Positions 45,246-58,625 of a DNA stretch of 64,000 nt are shown piece by piece. The translations under genes and the position numbers were made by a program. Source of the stretch: Haliotis asinina (lineage: Eukaryota; Mollusca; Gastropoda; Lepetellida; Haliotidae); NCBI RefSeq assembly GCF_037392515.1, contig NC_090295.1:19732001-19796000 (forward strand). Reading direction: 5' to 3'. Under the pieces are notes generated by a model, which was given only the letters and a program-made list of their open reading frames with translations, searched no databases and was not told where the DNA came from. How positions within the stretch are numbered: position 1 is the first letter of the stretch; each line of letters starts with the position of its first letter.

Positions 45246-45851
45246 GTAATACCATTCACAGGCATAAATTACAAAATCATCCTTATTTCTAAAAAAAGCT
45301 TTAAGTCAGAATGAACAAAGTCAAGTTTGGAAAACACAATCCAGTGATGAATGTTGGGAACAACAATCATAGGGAACAATGACATGTAACCACGGCAACC
45401 ACGACACCAAGCATGATAGTCTAATCACCTGATCGATTTGGTTGTATGTCTATTCATCATAATGTAACAAAAAGTAACAAAATCAAAGTTGTTGCTGATT
45501 CTCATTGAAAAAAGTTCTATAACAATTTGTGAAAAGTATTCAAACACCATCAAATGACCCAAAGATTAATATGATGCAAACCCATTCAACAATGCCTTTT
45601 AAAAGAAATGATGTCAGTAGACTCCCACTACAATAATGTATTGGATAGCAAGGTCTACACAGTATATCCGAATTAGGTGCTTGAAATACAATCTGTATAG
45701 TTCACAAACACTAAAACATGTTTGAAAATGAAGTGAAATAGACCACGTCTGTGATGTAGGTGACCTAACCACTGTGCCACCTGACCCTCTTTAAATGATC
45801 GGGCCCAGGTGAGAAAACCACCACACATAAACTGTTTGATAAGAATTGCCA

Positions 45852-46137
45852 TAAGGCCAGACCAGTTGTATTTCTTGTTTCCCGGATTTTTGTCCTCTGA
45901 AAAGAGGCAGGTGGGAAAAAAAATAATAATAAAGTTTTCAGTTAAAGTAATATTCCTTCTAAATAGTCAAATAGTCAAAGTAAAAAAACAACCTAAAAGG
46001 TATTTTCTTGTGAGTTTACATTTTTAGCCCATAAAACATCTGGATTTTATTTTTTGAGCAGGGAAAAATTAATTGTTTTTTGGGAAAAATATGGCAGGTG
46101 GATCCATAGAGCAAGAAATATAATTGGTCTGGCCTTA
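45852..46137. repeat. MITE with 28-bp inverted ends
   Basis: TAAGGCCAGACCAGTTGTAT at the left and the complement of ATAATTGGTCTGGCCTTA at the right; 286 bp, A+T-rich centre. A clear target duplication was not seen. Confidence 0.75.
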
Positions 46138-46654
46138 ACAGCAACCATGTTGGGAATATTTGCTCTGGAAGGAATGCAAGATTTACTTCCTCTCAGGACA
46201 ATATATTTTCATCAAAAACAATTTTCTGGTCAACATTTCAATTACCTGGTCAAACTTGTCACATGTGACATAAAAATATAATCTTTGCCTTAAACACTTA
46301 AAATATCACATTCACAATTCCAAAAATGTGATCTCATAAAAGTAGATCTTTTAGACTGATACAGTGCCTGTGTGATCAAGATCTGAGGATACCTGTGTTA
46401 ACACTATCAGACTAATCTCAATAGCAGATGCTTCTGTTTTGGAGCTAGTTAGGTAACAGCTTTCTTTAATATCTGACTTCATTTCCTTGCATATTGATTC
46501 TGAAATGTGATCTCAAGGAAAAGCATCTTATCAAAACTGTTTTTGATGAACAGAATTCAGATATGCTTCAATAAATTTTGGATAGATCTACATATCTGAG
46601 TCACTTGTACGGCTGAACTGAACAGGGAGGTATCACACCAGATGCAAAAGAGTG

Positions 46655-46880
46655 AATGAAGCTAGTTTTATGTCTCACTCAGCAATATTCCAGCTACATG
46701 GCAGCCTTTTTTAAATAATGGAGTCTGGACCATACAATCCAGTGATCAACAGCATGAGCATCATTCTGCATAACTGGGAACTGACGACATGTGTCAACCA
46801 AGTCAGCAAGCCCGACAATGATCCTGTTTGTTGCTTCTTAGGACAAGTATGGGTTCTCAAGATCAATATTCTAATGGGTA
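46655..46880 (-). repeat. SINE family B, diverged
   Basis: CACTCAGCAATATTCCAGCT, AGTCTGGACCATACAATCCA, ACATGTGTCAACCAAGTCAG. Confidence 0.82.
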
Positions 46881-47724
46881 GATGCAAAATGATCTTTACG
46901 AAGTACATGATTTTACAACACAATTTACTCAAAGTGCGCCTGCTTGACAGATCTGACAAACACATCTATCTCAGTGATCTTGAGACATTACTAAAATCTT
47001 CAGTGGTTTTACTCACAGAACCATTAGAAAATGTAACAGCACAGTCAAGCATTGACAAGAAAAATCAACCCGCCAAATACACCACCTCAATCAATAGAGG
47101 TGAAAAAACAGAATTTCTTTCACAAACAGAGACATCAGGATCTTCTTTCAACTACTGATTTTAATGCAGTGTGTGAATTAGTCTCAAAATACTGCTGGCT
47201 AGGACCATTTACTTAAAAAATTACAGGGCAGGATAAAGATTCATTGGCTCAAGGAAGTGACATTTGATTTTTACAGGAAACCTGATTGTTAACAGATACC
47301 AATGATAACCCAAGTTGCAACATGAAATAAATACTACATTCATTCAATCTTGCAACTTTGATTGGTTATGAAACTCAACTTTCTGTTTTGTTCTTGATGA
47401 CTGTACTAATTTATAATTTTTTCAAACTGTAACTTTAATCAGGCAAGAGACATACATAAACATTGACATATCTCAATGGTCTGGGCTTTTCAGAATCAGC
47501 CAGACAATAACTTTCTGAAGTAGTATATATATGACGGGGGTACAATATTAAAAGCCGCTGCAAATCTTTATTTCTTTTTAAAGCTTTACCACGGCTTTTT
47601 ATATCATGGGTTACTCTCATGTGGCTAGCACACAACATATTGCACTGTTCTGATAATCCCCAGCTGCCTAACAATGAATCGCTCTTTGCTTCATCATCGT
47701 TGAGGAGCTGAAAGATAAGTGGAA

Positions 47725-47862
47725 TGACAGAGTTTGTTTTACGCTGTTTTTAGCAATATTCCAGCAATAATATGGCTGGTGGTGGACTCTAGAAATGGGC
47801 CTCACACATTGTACCCACGTTGGGAATCAAAGCTGGGTCTTCAGCATGAAAGAAAAGGATTA
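47725..47862 (-). repeat. SINE family A, partial
   Basis: GAGTTTGTTTTACGCTGTTT through CACACATTGTACCCACGTTG to GGGTCTTCAGCATGAAAG; head missing. Confidence 0.75.
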
Positions 47863-49376
47863 TCATACTTCCACATGCATTTTGAGAATGATTGGTTTGT
47901 CTGCAGCTTTGTCATCAGAGTTTTTTGCTTGGAGCACAATGCTGATACAGCATATTTCCAACATTTTATCTTGTGGGCAATACAAGATCAAGGTTGCACA
48001 ATTAATACAGTAGACAAGCTTTGCTAATCCAAAATAGTTTCTAGTACCTCCCTCTCTTCAGTTTTTGTTTATCACAGTGTTTGATAACATCACAGTATTG
48101 CCACATAATCTAAACAACGTAAACAAACATGGAGCTGAGGCCATCAAGGCATGTGCAAATCTGGACAATGACTAACAATAAATAGATCACAATCAGAGCA
48201 AGCCATGGTTAAGTGCCAATCTTCACAGCAAATTCACATTTCAGCAAAGCATGCTAGAAGACTAGTCAATATCATCCCTATCAACAGGCACTGTGCAGAG
48301 CTTAACAGCAACTTCACTGCCAAACAAACTATTCTCAAAGATCAGGCAATTTTATCCCCATCAACAGATCAATGTAACATATATCTACACTTAATGCATG
48401 TGAACAATATTCTTTTGAAAATAACACACTCAAAGACGTCAATGATGACATAATTTTTTCACAATAATTAGACTAATCTGTCAAGGCCGGACTGACTCAC
48501 TGTAGTCAAATGATAAAAGTATAACAACTACATCATACTTTAAACCCGTTTTCTTTTTCAGGGGATTATCTTTATTGGGGAAGTTCAGTAGATATAAATT
48601 TGTCAAAACTGTAATTCCATTATACTCAATAACTTGTTTTTAAGAAATAATATGTAACAAAAAATGTTTGTGAACGTCGACTATTCAACTTCAACACATT
48701 TAAAATATAGAAGGCATAACAACTCCCTGTACCAATCCATATGTACAAGTAACCATCTAGTCTAATGTAGGGCCTTTAAACATATCAGTCATGAAATCTC
48801 ATCTCCTCTCCTGCCCAACAAAAGTCACCATACCTGATTCATTCTAATAATATTTTCCCTGTCAAGTGTAACCCAAAGGAAGTACAACAGCAACAACTAA
48901 TAAATCCCTAACAGAGCAGCTGTAATCTACATTCCTTTTAACAATGTCAGTCAAGACCAATCCCGTATCATAACAACCATGAGCAGCACTAAACTCATAA
49001 ACAAACGTCCATGCTCAGCCCTCAAGACAACAACTGAGCAATTAATCTTGAAGCAAAATATAAGAAGTCCTTAAAATAACTTCACCATTTGTCCATTATC
49101 AATCTGTAACCCCACCCTACAATACTGCAACCTCACTCTCCCTACAATAGCTACATAGTGTTTGTAAAGGGACTCTGCCTCAGGAAATATGGAATTCACA
49201 AGGGTCTTACCGTACCATACACCCTTTCAAAACATAGTGTGACGAATTTACTACCCTCAAGATCTCTTTATTTAGGTTATCTTTTAAAAGAGCATTCAAT
49301 CTTCGGAAGAATGAGATGCAAAATTGTTTGCCATGAATTTTCCTGAATGGTCAAAAAGGGAGATAACTCGTTCTGA

Positions 49377-49382
49377 TTTATT
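49377..49382 (-). terminator. Possible polyadenylation signal of the LRR gene
   Basis: AATAAA on the minus strand about 400 bases beyond the stop; one of several candidates. Confidence 0.25.
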
Positions 49383-49778
49383 TTATGAGAAAAGTGATCA
49401 ATTTGAGGCTTTGTTTACAGACAGATTTCACTTTTTTTATATTTCTAATGACACAAATAAATGAGAAATTATGGCAACAACTTATTTTTTTTTATAATCA
49501 AAGCTATCAGGCGTTTGGCAGTAGCAGTTCATCATCTTGACAGATTTGACAGGGCATACATTAGAATACCCTGGCAAACCTGCCTACATGGTTCGCTTGG
49601 GCTATAGACTAATAAGAATACGACAAATGTACTTTAAGGGTAATAAATTCCAGTAAATCTCTCAAGTCAGCCACCCCTAACATCTCAAGTTGATCTCAGT
49701 GTATACTGACACACTCATATATCCATGCTCAGACATTCCGCAGTTCAGCATTATGCTGCTCGGAATGCAACACCCTGT

Positions 49779-52700
49779 CTATGACACAACACATGTTCGA
49801 GGGCTCTCCTTCTCCTCCTCTGGCTCAGAGTCATCGTCAGACTTGAGGCGGGGGATGCCATCAAGGACTCGCAGTCGGGGCAGGATCTTAAACACTCTGC
49901 AAAAACAGGACCATCATCATCATCAAGATATCATACAGATAGTCAAACTAAATAAAGGTCATAGAGAGTTTAAATGCAGGTAGACAAGAAAATCATTCAA
50001 AAATAACATCATGACCAAAACAGAGATAGAAGATTTCCTATGACTTCTGTTATGTTTGCATTTAAGGGGAAGATATAAATGTACAACCACAAGATTTATG
50101 GGAATAATAGCCTAAAAATTTGCATAAAAGACTAAAATACATAACATGTCCAGGTTTAATGTCCAGTAATTACGTCCAGTAATCATAAATGTAGAGATTG
50201 CATGCAGAAAAAAAGACACCCAACATGACTGACTGTATAGATAACACATCTATGACTTTGCAAAGTGTTGTTTCTTTCCAAACATTTATGTGCATAAATA
50301 CAATTCAGTTACAATTCATTCCAGGCTCCAAATAAATTATCAAAACATACAGTTCTCTACACAGTTACTTTATAGGTCCCTTGGATCATTCTGTTTTTTA
50401 GCTGAGGCAAAACCAAAAACATACGTACATAGACTGCTAAAATGATTCAAATGAGCAAGAAACAAAGTCTTCCACACCAAGGAAGGATACCAATCCATGA
50501 ATGGACAAATTCTAAATTATAGTGACTGTGATGTTTTGGTGAAGGTGCAAACACCGCTATCAGGCAAGTGAGTCCTTACTGTTCGAACTTCTAAATGCCC
50601 CCAAAGTCTTACATAGCAGCAAGGTAACATAGGAACCTTATGACAACCATTTCTGCAATCTTACACTCAACAATGTAACTTCGGTAGCTGGATATAAAGG
50701 TGACTGTGTTGCCAGAGAGGTAAACCTACCTATGACAGGCTGTCAAAGAGGTAGACCTACCTGTGTTGGTACCAAGAAATAGATGTGACTGGGTTGCCAG
50801 ACAGGTAAACCTACCTATGACAGGCTGTCAAACAGGTAAAGGTACCTGTGTCAGATGCCAGACATAAACGCAACTGGGTTGCCAGAGTGGTACCCCTACC
50901 TATGACAGGTTGCCAGAGAGGTACACCTACCTGTGTCGGTAGCCGGAAATAAATGTGACTGGGTTGCCAGAGAGGTAGAGCTCCTCCAGGTTGGTGGAGC
51001 GGAGTTTCTTCAGCCCTTCCAAGTCCTCAATGTTGTTGTCTACAGCCAGGAGGTGCTTGATCCGAGGAATGGACGGCAAATTCTGCAATACAAGTCAACT
51101 TTATCATTTTTCTGATCTTTTCTGTTTTCTAATCTTTAAATACTTGAAGCTGGCATCATAAACATAAACATAAACAGTGTCTGCCATATATACAAAATAA
51201 CATCAAAAACAAGTCTCTATCAACAACTTAAGAATAAGAATATTCAAATTATTCAAAGCTAGAATTTTCTGTTCCAGTGACCTTTTTCCACTTTGTAAAT
51301 GCTAAGAAAAAGAAAAAACACTGTTGAAGTGCAGCTCCAAAATGACATGAAGAGTGGAAGGGAGATAACATACAAGTGCTATCATATTCATGTCATTACT
51401 AGGGTGAAACATGAATGTTATTTTCTTGAAATAGTATGAAATACACACTTTCATATACACTTATTTTTTCTACCTTGTTTCAACCTTTGCAAAACTATCC
51501 TCGAAATGGACCCTATGGTCCATACAACTGACGTTTGCTAGTACTGTTTGAACTTTGTGTCTGTATGTCACGATGTGTCACATTTAGCTCTATAATTTCT
51601 GTAAACTTTTCTTAACATGTGCTATATCTCATTTGGCTCTTTATTAATGACACCTTGTCCACATGTTTTAAGCCAAAGAGAGAAAGTTCACCATTACTAG
51701 ATATCCTGTGTGTCCATGCTACAGTATGGTAAGATCTTAAAAGCTAAGAAATCTTAACAGTGTTTTGTTTCTTTGTTGCTTAATGCACCATCACAGTGAC
51801 CTACAAAGGCTTAAACAAATTGTTTCCCCAAAATATCTGCAGCCACTGTTAGGTATAAGTGAACCAAAGAGCCATTTCCGCAACTGACTGCTTACCTTCA
51901 AGGAGTATATGTAGTTGTTGTTGACATTCAAGTATTCGCACCTGAAACAGATTACATATAGACTCATACCATAGCATGAGAATGTTGATGTTCTTTACAA
52001 CAGTCAGCAATATTTCTATGTACAGTCAATTTTTGTTTACATGGATGCTTTGGTTACGTGTGTAAATCGTCCAGATAGTAATTTGGCAGGTTATTCGAAT
52101 TAACCATGCCACAGGTGCGGGAGTTGCATAAGGAAACTGGTCCAAACTGGCTGAGAGATGGCTTTCTTTAAATTTGCAAATATCACGTTTCTCAGCTGTT
52201 GTCGCATAGCGCTTTGCAGGTTGAATAGACATGCTCAAGTCCTGACCACAGAAACATGATAACAGCTTCATAAAAAACAGGGTGTCATCCATATTTCCCA
52301 AATGAGAACTATTTTAAACATTAAATATTCTGTGACAGTATACTTCCAATTTATATGACATTATATCCTCCGTTTCTTCCAGAAACTGACCTGTGAAGGT
52401 CTGGGTTAGAATATTGGTCTTTAGTTACTCATGATTGTCGCAAGAGGCTACTAACATGATCGGGTGTTCAGGCTCGCTGACTTGGGTAACACATCATTAG
52501 TTCCAAATTGTGTAGATTGATGCTCATGATGATCACTGGATTGTCTGGTCCAGACTCGATTATTTACAGACAACTGCCATATAGGTGGAATATTGCTGAG
52601 TGTGGCATGAAACTAAACTCTCACTAACTCTTCCAGGAGCCTATGAGAAAATTGTTTCCCCACATCTTTGGGAGAGGTCATTGCTTGTATCCTCACAGAG

Positions 52701-55700
52701 TGAGTAGGTGAAAGTGTAAGCCTAATCTATCCCGGACCTTCACGGGTATACTCACAGAGGGAAGGAGTGGTGACTGAGACTGGTGATGGCGTTATGCATC
52801 AGGTTGAGGTGTACGACCTGCTTCAATCTTCCCAGAATCCGCTCCATGTTCTTCTTCTGGTACTTGTCCTGCAACTCCTGGTAGGTGATACTTGCAAACT
52901 GGAACCAAATTAAATGTTTTTGATAAATTGTAATTTAGCTCACCTGTCATACATAAACAAAGGTGTATTATGACTCAAAGATCAAACAACACCAATAAAG
53001 TAGTGCTTGTTGTTCATGTAGTACATTCAAAGTGAGTGGGGAGTATGGTTTTATGCCACTGTTAGCAATATTCCAGCAATATCACAGCGAGGGACTCATC
53101 ACTGATACTGATCTCTCAACAACTGAAAAATTGTTAATTGCATAAAACCCCTATATTTGACCTGTGGTGCATATGGTACACTTTGGGGGTTCTGTCGATA
53201 TGATTATTATTAGCTAGTATTTCCACATGCTGACATCCTTGAATATTGACAAAACACTATTATCAGTGACTGTTCACTCACTGGTGTGTGCTGTTTTTAG
53301 ACTGTTTTGAAATGGGGTATGTTGAATACAAAAGCACAGTTATGTCACGGTAATATTATTTCAAATTTCAAGTGCGTTATTCACGGATGAGACTGGGTAT
53401 GAGTGAAAACTGAGGAAAATGGACTAGGCCTCTATGGAGTAGTGTTAATTGAGACAATATAATATATATTATGAATGACACCAGTGCCATCAAATACACG
53501 GGATTCCTTGGTTTCCGCGAAAATTACATCCCTTGTTATTACTCTTGAAACATTCTTGTAAAGTCTCATAATATTTAGTAAATTAGCCTTAGTGCCCTGT
53601 CTTACAAAGGACAGGTCAGGAGAATAATAAGAAAGTCCTTGTCCCAAGGAGTCTGACCTTGGCTGTTTCCCAGTTCTCTGCTTGGTCCCTGTATCTGGTC
53701 CTCTCTCGGCCAGTGAGTGAATGGTGGATGAGGTTGTCCTCCTCATCACGCAGTTCGTAAAATGTTCGTTCCTTCTCCTCAGGACCTGATGACATTTTGC
53801 ATTGAAGCATATACATACATGTTTGAGGCAATTTCCCCTTTCTTAAAATCACATCAGCTGAACTAACAAATTCATAAACAGATTACAGTTGAGAAGTAAG
53901 GGAGATAATTCATATTCAGTTTCAAGTTGTACAATATCTGTTCCTTCTGATGTCTGTCATTTTCATTTTGGGGGTTGGTCTATACAACTTTGCTAAAGCT
54001 GTTTGAACTTTGTGTCACTATGTCATGACATGTCACATTTAGTCACATAATTTTTGGGAAACGTTTCTTTACATGAGCTTTGTCCCATTTAGCCTTTTAT
54101 TAATGACACCTCATTCACATGTTTCAAACCAACTTTAAGCTACTTTCTACACAACAGTGATATCAACAGAATTCAACAGCCATACGAAAGAGTTTTTGTT
54201 GCTACGTAAATTTGATAAACAAGGGAGACAACTCATATTCCACTTGACATTGAATATACAATGTCTGTTGACTAAATATCATGTGCCCCATCACTTGCTT
54301 AGGGCAAACACAAGGACAGTACAGCTCAAGAGATCCCTGTTGTTTACTGATGGACATGAAGTGGAAACATGATGTGTGATAACAAACATCTTCTTGGCTA
54401 AGTAGTACTTAACACCCTAACAGAACCCACGCTGTGTCAAAGGTGTCCCAGTACAGCTTCAGATGGGATCACATCCTACTCACCTTTTCTGACTCGAGGA
54501 GCCTTCAGTTCATCCCCCTTGACGCTGCTCTGTCGCAAGTCATGCCACACGCTGTGCTTAAAACGCTGTGATGGCAACTGACAAGGAAGAGAGAAAGAGT
54601 TAGGTTTTTCGCCACTTTTAGCAACATTCTTGCAATATTACACCATAATTGGGCTCCCCATATTGTACCCGTGTGGGGAATCGAACACCAGACTTTGGTG
54701 TAATAAGCTAATGCAGTAACCACTAGGCTACCACACTGCCTTTAAACGAACTAGAACAGTCTTCATACTCTTGTATCACATACTTACAATACAGAAACAT
54801 TACTAGGCAAATAATATGTATTTACCTCAGGAAGTGTTTTCTGCTGAGCTCTAAAGTATCCAGCTTGTTGGTTCAGTGCTACAACAGACAGTGGGACATT
54901 GGTGCCATCAGAGCCAGTCTGAACTGTCTCCCCTGTGTCTTTGGATGTCTGACTGATGGAACTGTCCGTTGAGACAGATACACTGGAATGATGAGGTTAT
55001 CCATCAAGCATGACGAAGTGGACTTTTAAGTGAATTTTATTATGATCCTTAAAGAATGAATAAACTCATTTTTTTCGTACTCTTTTCATCAATGCCTATG
55101 AAAGACTTCTGGTTAGTCATAAACGGAACACAATTCTTTTTTTCAAAAAAAAACTTGTAGCTAATTAATACCAAGTGCTCGAAAGTTGCTAAAAAGCTGT
55201 CTGCTTCTATCTCGCCCACAAACAAAACCACACACATTGCTGACCATAAGGATTTTGCATGAACATGCTTTCTCGATCAGAAGCGAGGTTGTGGTCGAAG
55301 TGACAATATTATCGTAAGTAATACTATATTGACCCCAGCCTCGCTTCCAAGAGTGACATTGTTATGTTATAAGCAATGTCATGTAAAATCCTAATGTCTG
55401 TCAATAAGATACATATTTTACTACCAGTGAATTTGTAAGTCTGTGAAAACAAACTTAAATAGCATTTATCCTCAGACAGGGCACCGCCATTTTTTAAAAA
55501 TCGTGAAGTCATGAACTAAAGTCCATTTGAATTAATGAGATTATGGTTTGTTTTCATCAAGTTAGAAGATCAAAACTGCTTTCTACAAGTAGTTAAATAT
55601 GTATTTGAATCAAGGCCAAAAGGACTTTGCATGACACAACTTGTAACAAAACGACTTCTTCTACGGAAGTACGATGGGGGTCGAAGTGACATTAATATTG

Positions 55701-56901
55701 CAAGTAATATTATATTGACCTCCACCTCGCTTGTTATATGCAATGTAATGCTAAATTTAGTTGGTTTGTAAACATTCTCTAACCAGTATGTAAACACTTG
55801 TCAATATACGTCTTTATACTTGGTCTCGTAATCCTAATTACTTTATAATCATACTTGTACGCATTTTGAAACTTAATAAAAAGCAGCGATCTGCGAATGT
55901 ATAACAGGAATGTAATATCTACACGTTATAGTTTGCCTATATGAATCATAATTCGCACGCACGACCTAGTGTGTCTGTATCAATACACTTCACAACGAAA
56001 ACAATGATTCTGTGAAAGCTACAACAACTTAATAAAAACAAAATGCAAATATTACCATTAAAACAAATAAAAATACAAAATCAAAATGTGAGATGGACAC
56101 CATTTGCCCATGTATAAGTTCATTGAATTCCACAGAGCATTTTTAGTGGAGAAGTGGTTAGAGAACATTCCCTGTTTTGTACAGGAGGAGGACAGACATG
56201 GAGGGTAACCCTATATGCCCCTGCCATGTATAGCGGGGGCATAAAAAATAAAACCATGCGAGCAACCAAGGTCATCTTGTGGGTCATCCGTCAAATTAAT
56301 CACAACCTGACTTGGGAAACATGGATCCATAAATGTTGGAATCATCAGAGTTTGTGAATACTAAAGGGCTAATTAAATCATCAAGATCTCAGAATCAATA
56401 TATCACAGATGACTCCATATCTGAGAATACTGTAAATTTGGTGGATCTTTGTATCCAACTCAAGTCTGTTTTTTAACATATAATGTCAGAAAAACAAAGG
56501 ATTCTGCAAAATATATATTTATGAATGTATCTTGGAGTCGCTATTGGATATGCTCACCATCCAGAAATGAAAAGAAAGGCAGGCTAACCCTAACTATAAC
56601 CAAACTTTGGGATATATATATGTCTTTGCCCTAACCCTGAATATTACAGGAAAGGATAACTTGTAAACATGGCACACTGGGTCAAGGGCTTTTTACTGAA
56701 TATACATCTGTCATCTTTTGTTGTGTATATGCATGAGCCTGCATGGTCATTTGTTGATACAGTGATAGCTGATGGGCCGACTCGTGAATTGGGTTTAACT
56801 TTCCAACAAAGAAAATGCAACCATACTAAATCAAGATCTGTTGATTAAATATTCATATTTTAACACAAACCCAGACGAAATTACCTTTCAGGGTCAGCCA
56901 T
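49779..56901 (-). CDS. Leucine-rich-repeat protein, 284 residues
   Basis: Probably a cytosolic or nuclear adaptor: no signal peptide or membrane segment. Exons: 56901-56885 (MADPE plus two bases), 54982-54826, 54577-54484, 53785-53658, 52898-52756, 51941-51896, 51082-50931, 49896-49779; all GT/AG and in frame to TAG 49779-49781. The N-terminal 55 residues are Ser/Thr-rich. A charged, probably helical stretch follows (ERTFYELRDEEDN, RERTRYRDQAENW, YQELQDKYQKKNMERILGRL). Four or five LRRs begin at VVHLNLMHNAITSL, then CEYLNVNNNYIYSL, IKHLLAVDNNIEDL and NLEELYLSGNPVTF. The cap YRHRVFKILPRLRVLDG resembles LRRcap domains. The tail is acidic (KSDDDSEPEEEKE). I do not recognise a specific orthologue. 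The 17-base first coding exon is short, but its AG|T junction fits exactly. Introns hold SINEs and MITEs. Confidence 0.88.
50685..50960. repeat. About 85-bp tandem repeat copying the end of LRR exon 7
   Basis: GTGACTGGGTTGCCAGAGAGG-like blocks occur near 50698, 50783, 50868 and 50953. The last is coding sequence of exon 51082-50931; the others lie in the intron just beyond. Each unit also has CTACCTGTGT, the complement of the exon's ACACAG|GTAG donor, or a variant of it. Confidence 0.85.
52388..52628 (+). repeat. SINE family B, near full length
   Basis: CCTGTGAAGGTCTGGGTTAG head, CTGGATTGTCTGGTCCAGAC, GGAATATTGCTGAGTGTGGC end; in the LRR intron 51942-52755. Confidence 0.85.
52722..52750 (-). 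repeat. SINE family B head fragment beside LRR exon 5 donor
   Basis: Minus strand ACCCGTGAAGGTCCGGGATA starts about 6 bases after the GTGAGT donor at 52755; only the head is present. Confidence 0.6.
53034..53096 (-). repeat. SINE family A, 3' fragment
   Basis: GGTTTTATGCCACTGTTAGC and AATATTCCAGCAATATCACA. Confidence 0.7.
54597..54742 (-). repeat. SINE family A just upstream of LRR exon 3
   Basis: Sense to the gene: head complement AGGCTACCACACTGCC, GGGGAATCGAACACC, then the end GGCGAAAAACCTAACTC about 20 bases before the acceptor of exon 54577-54484. Confidence 0.82.
55245..55396. repeat. Palindromic MITE, copy 1
   Basis: Outer arms ATAAGGATTTTGCATGAACA and the complement of ATGTCATGTAAAATCCTAAT; inner arms AGAAGCGAGGTTGTGGTC and GACCCCAGCCTCGCTTC. 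In LRR intron 1. Confidence 0.75.
55615..55760. repeat. Palindromic MITE, copy 2
   Basis: Direct, diverged copy of the element at 55245: AAAAGGACTTTGCATGACAC, GATGGGGGTCGAAGTGACAT, TATTGACCTCCACCTCGCTT. Confidence 0.65.
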
Positions 56902-57042
56902 TACCAACAACAAGTTATCTTAATTGATTCAGTTCAATCATGTACACGTAACAGCAACTATCTGACGTTGCATAACTCCTGCATATGATGTCAGCATCAC
57001 TAAACTTGCATGTTAGCAAGTTTCAAGAGCACTTGTCAGTGC

Positions 57043-57084
57043 GCCGCCATATTGTAAACAAGCACCTGTCTTCCGGTGACGTCA
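57043..57084 (-). promoter_or_regulatory. Likely LRR gene promoter (YY1-, ETS- and CRE-like motifs)
   Basis: GCCGCCATATTG (57043-57054), CTTCCGG (57070-57076) and the palindrome TGACGTCA (57077-57084) lie together about 150 bases upstream of ATG 56901, in a locally G+C-rich patch with no TATA box. This is the pattern of a housekeeping-type promoter. Direction is inferred from the gene. Confidence 0.5.
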
Positions 57085-57201
57085 TCGTCCATTTTGCCTT
57101 AGCAACATGTAGACTTGCTTTGGCCGCAGAGTACAAAGTAGGCTGTCAGGTCCGATCTTGTTGCTTCTCCATACATTTGGTGTTGCTCATTGACACTAAT
57201 G

Positions 57202-57275
57202 AGTGAGTGTGTGACATTAGTTTTACGCCACACTGCAATGTTCCACTTACATGGCGGCGGTCCACTGAAAATAAT
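57202..57275 (-). repeat. SINE family B, 3' end fragment
   Basis: ATTAGTTTTACGCCACACTG and ACATGGCGGCGGTCCACTG. Confidence 0.7.
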
Positions 57276-58519
57276 GCCCTGCAGTAGACTATAAAATGCA
57301 TGCATACATCTATAGATGTTTCACTGGCAAATTTCTCTGTTTCAATTACGCTTCTAAAACATTACGATTTCTGACATCTGACGACTAATCATAAGACAGA
57401 AAACGGAAAAAATATTGCAACTCGAAAAAAATGTTAGTTAAAATAAAGTTTTTACTTTAAATGATGATGAATAATGAACTGATCAGCACTCCCTTAGAAC
57501 GTACTAACTCAGTTTTCTTCATTTCGTGACTGGTTCTGTTTGTATGGGGTTTTTTTTTTGGTTACTGTATGCTAGTTTGGTGGTGTGTTTTTTTTCATTT
57601 GTACCCGAAGACATGCGATTTGCAGCTGGTTCTTTTATGAGTATCTTGGACGATGTAAGCAAGTATTGTATTTGGTTCATTGTGGTAAGACGCAGTCGGT
57701 TATGAATGCGTTGTATGCAAAGTGCATGAATCCCATGTTATACCTTAATGTAGCGCAAAAAACTCCAAAGCTAATAAATATACTGGACAAAATTTGTTAT
57801 TTGTTGTTATTTTGTCCATTATTGATTTCCCGACGAAAAAAAAAATATACTTTTAGCAGGTAAATCAAAAACCGGAAAAAAAATCAATAAATATCTCTAA
57901 AACGTGTCCTGCTCCTAATGTGATGTGTATTGCCATTAGGGCAAGTGAATGGGTTCGAATCCCAGTTCACCCTCGTTTGTTTCATGGTTTGTCACAACCA
58001 CACCAGTGGTAATCGTCATATGTGATACGATTCTGAAAATATTATAAATTGAACTTATGTTTCATTGTAATTGCAACGTGACTTGTTTCTGTCGCTAAAT
58101 ACTTTGAAAAATGAACGGCATGAATTTGAACTGGCTGTTGTTTCCAAGTGAATTCCTTACTGTTGTTTGAAGTTGAGATACCTGTTCTTTCCGCTTCTTG
58201 GTCACAGAACCGCAAGACGTCTTATTTCTGTTGCATGGAACCTTGTGTTAAGTTCTCGAAGAAGCTCTCACAGGCTAAACGTAAAAACCAGTAGGAAGCG
58301 TCTAACTATTTTTCATGTTTCTTTAAACCTCCACTGGATGTTATTCAGAAATTACAGAACGTCAGCTGTGTGCAAATAAGACATGATTAATGTAACACGT
58401 TATTTTTCCCCCGATGTTTCTACAAGATACTGTTCTTCGTAAAATGCCACGAAAGTTGTCCGTGTGCATCTACATGTGTGTTCCACACCTTTCGTCCTTG
58501 GTTGCACGTTGAAGTTTTA

Positions 58520-58625
58520 AGGGATGGTAGGGATGTCTAGTAGTGTAAGAGTCCGCTCATCACGCTAAAGACCCGGGTTCGATTCCCATTCTAGGCGTCC
58601 CCTGTCGCATTTGTGGAAAAGCGTT
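58520..58625 (+). repeat. SINE family A, 5' part
   Basis: GGATGGTAGGGATGTCTAGT head, AAGACCCGGGTTCGATTCCC, then GGCGTCCCCTGTCGCATT; end lost. Confidence 0.7.

Larger units (their letters stand above)
43269..49778. other. A+T-rich region downstream of the LRR gene
   Basis: No exon recognised on either strand. It contains the tandem repeat, MITE and SINEs listed separately. Part may be a long 3' UTR of the minus-strand LRR gene; possible AATAAA complements occur at 49377-49382 and further down near 43735. Transcript evidence would be needed to set the end. Confidence 0.45.
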
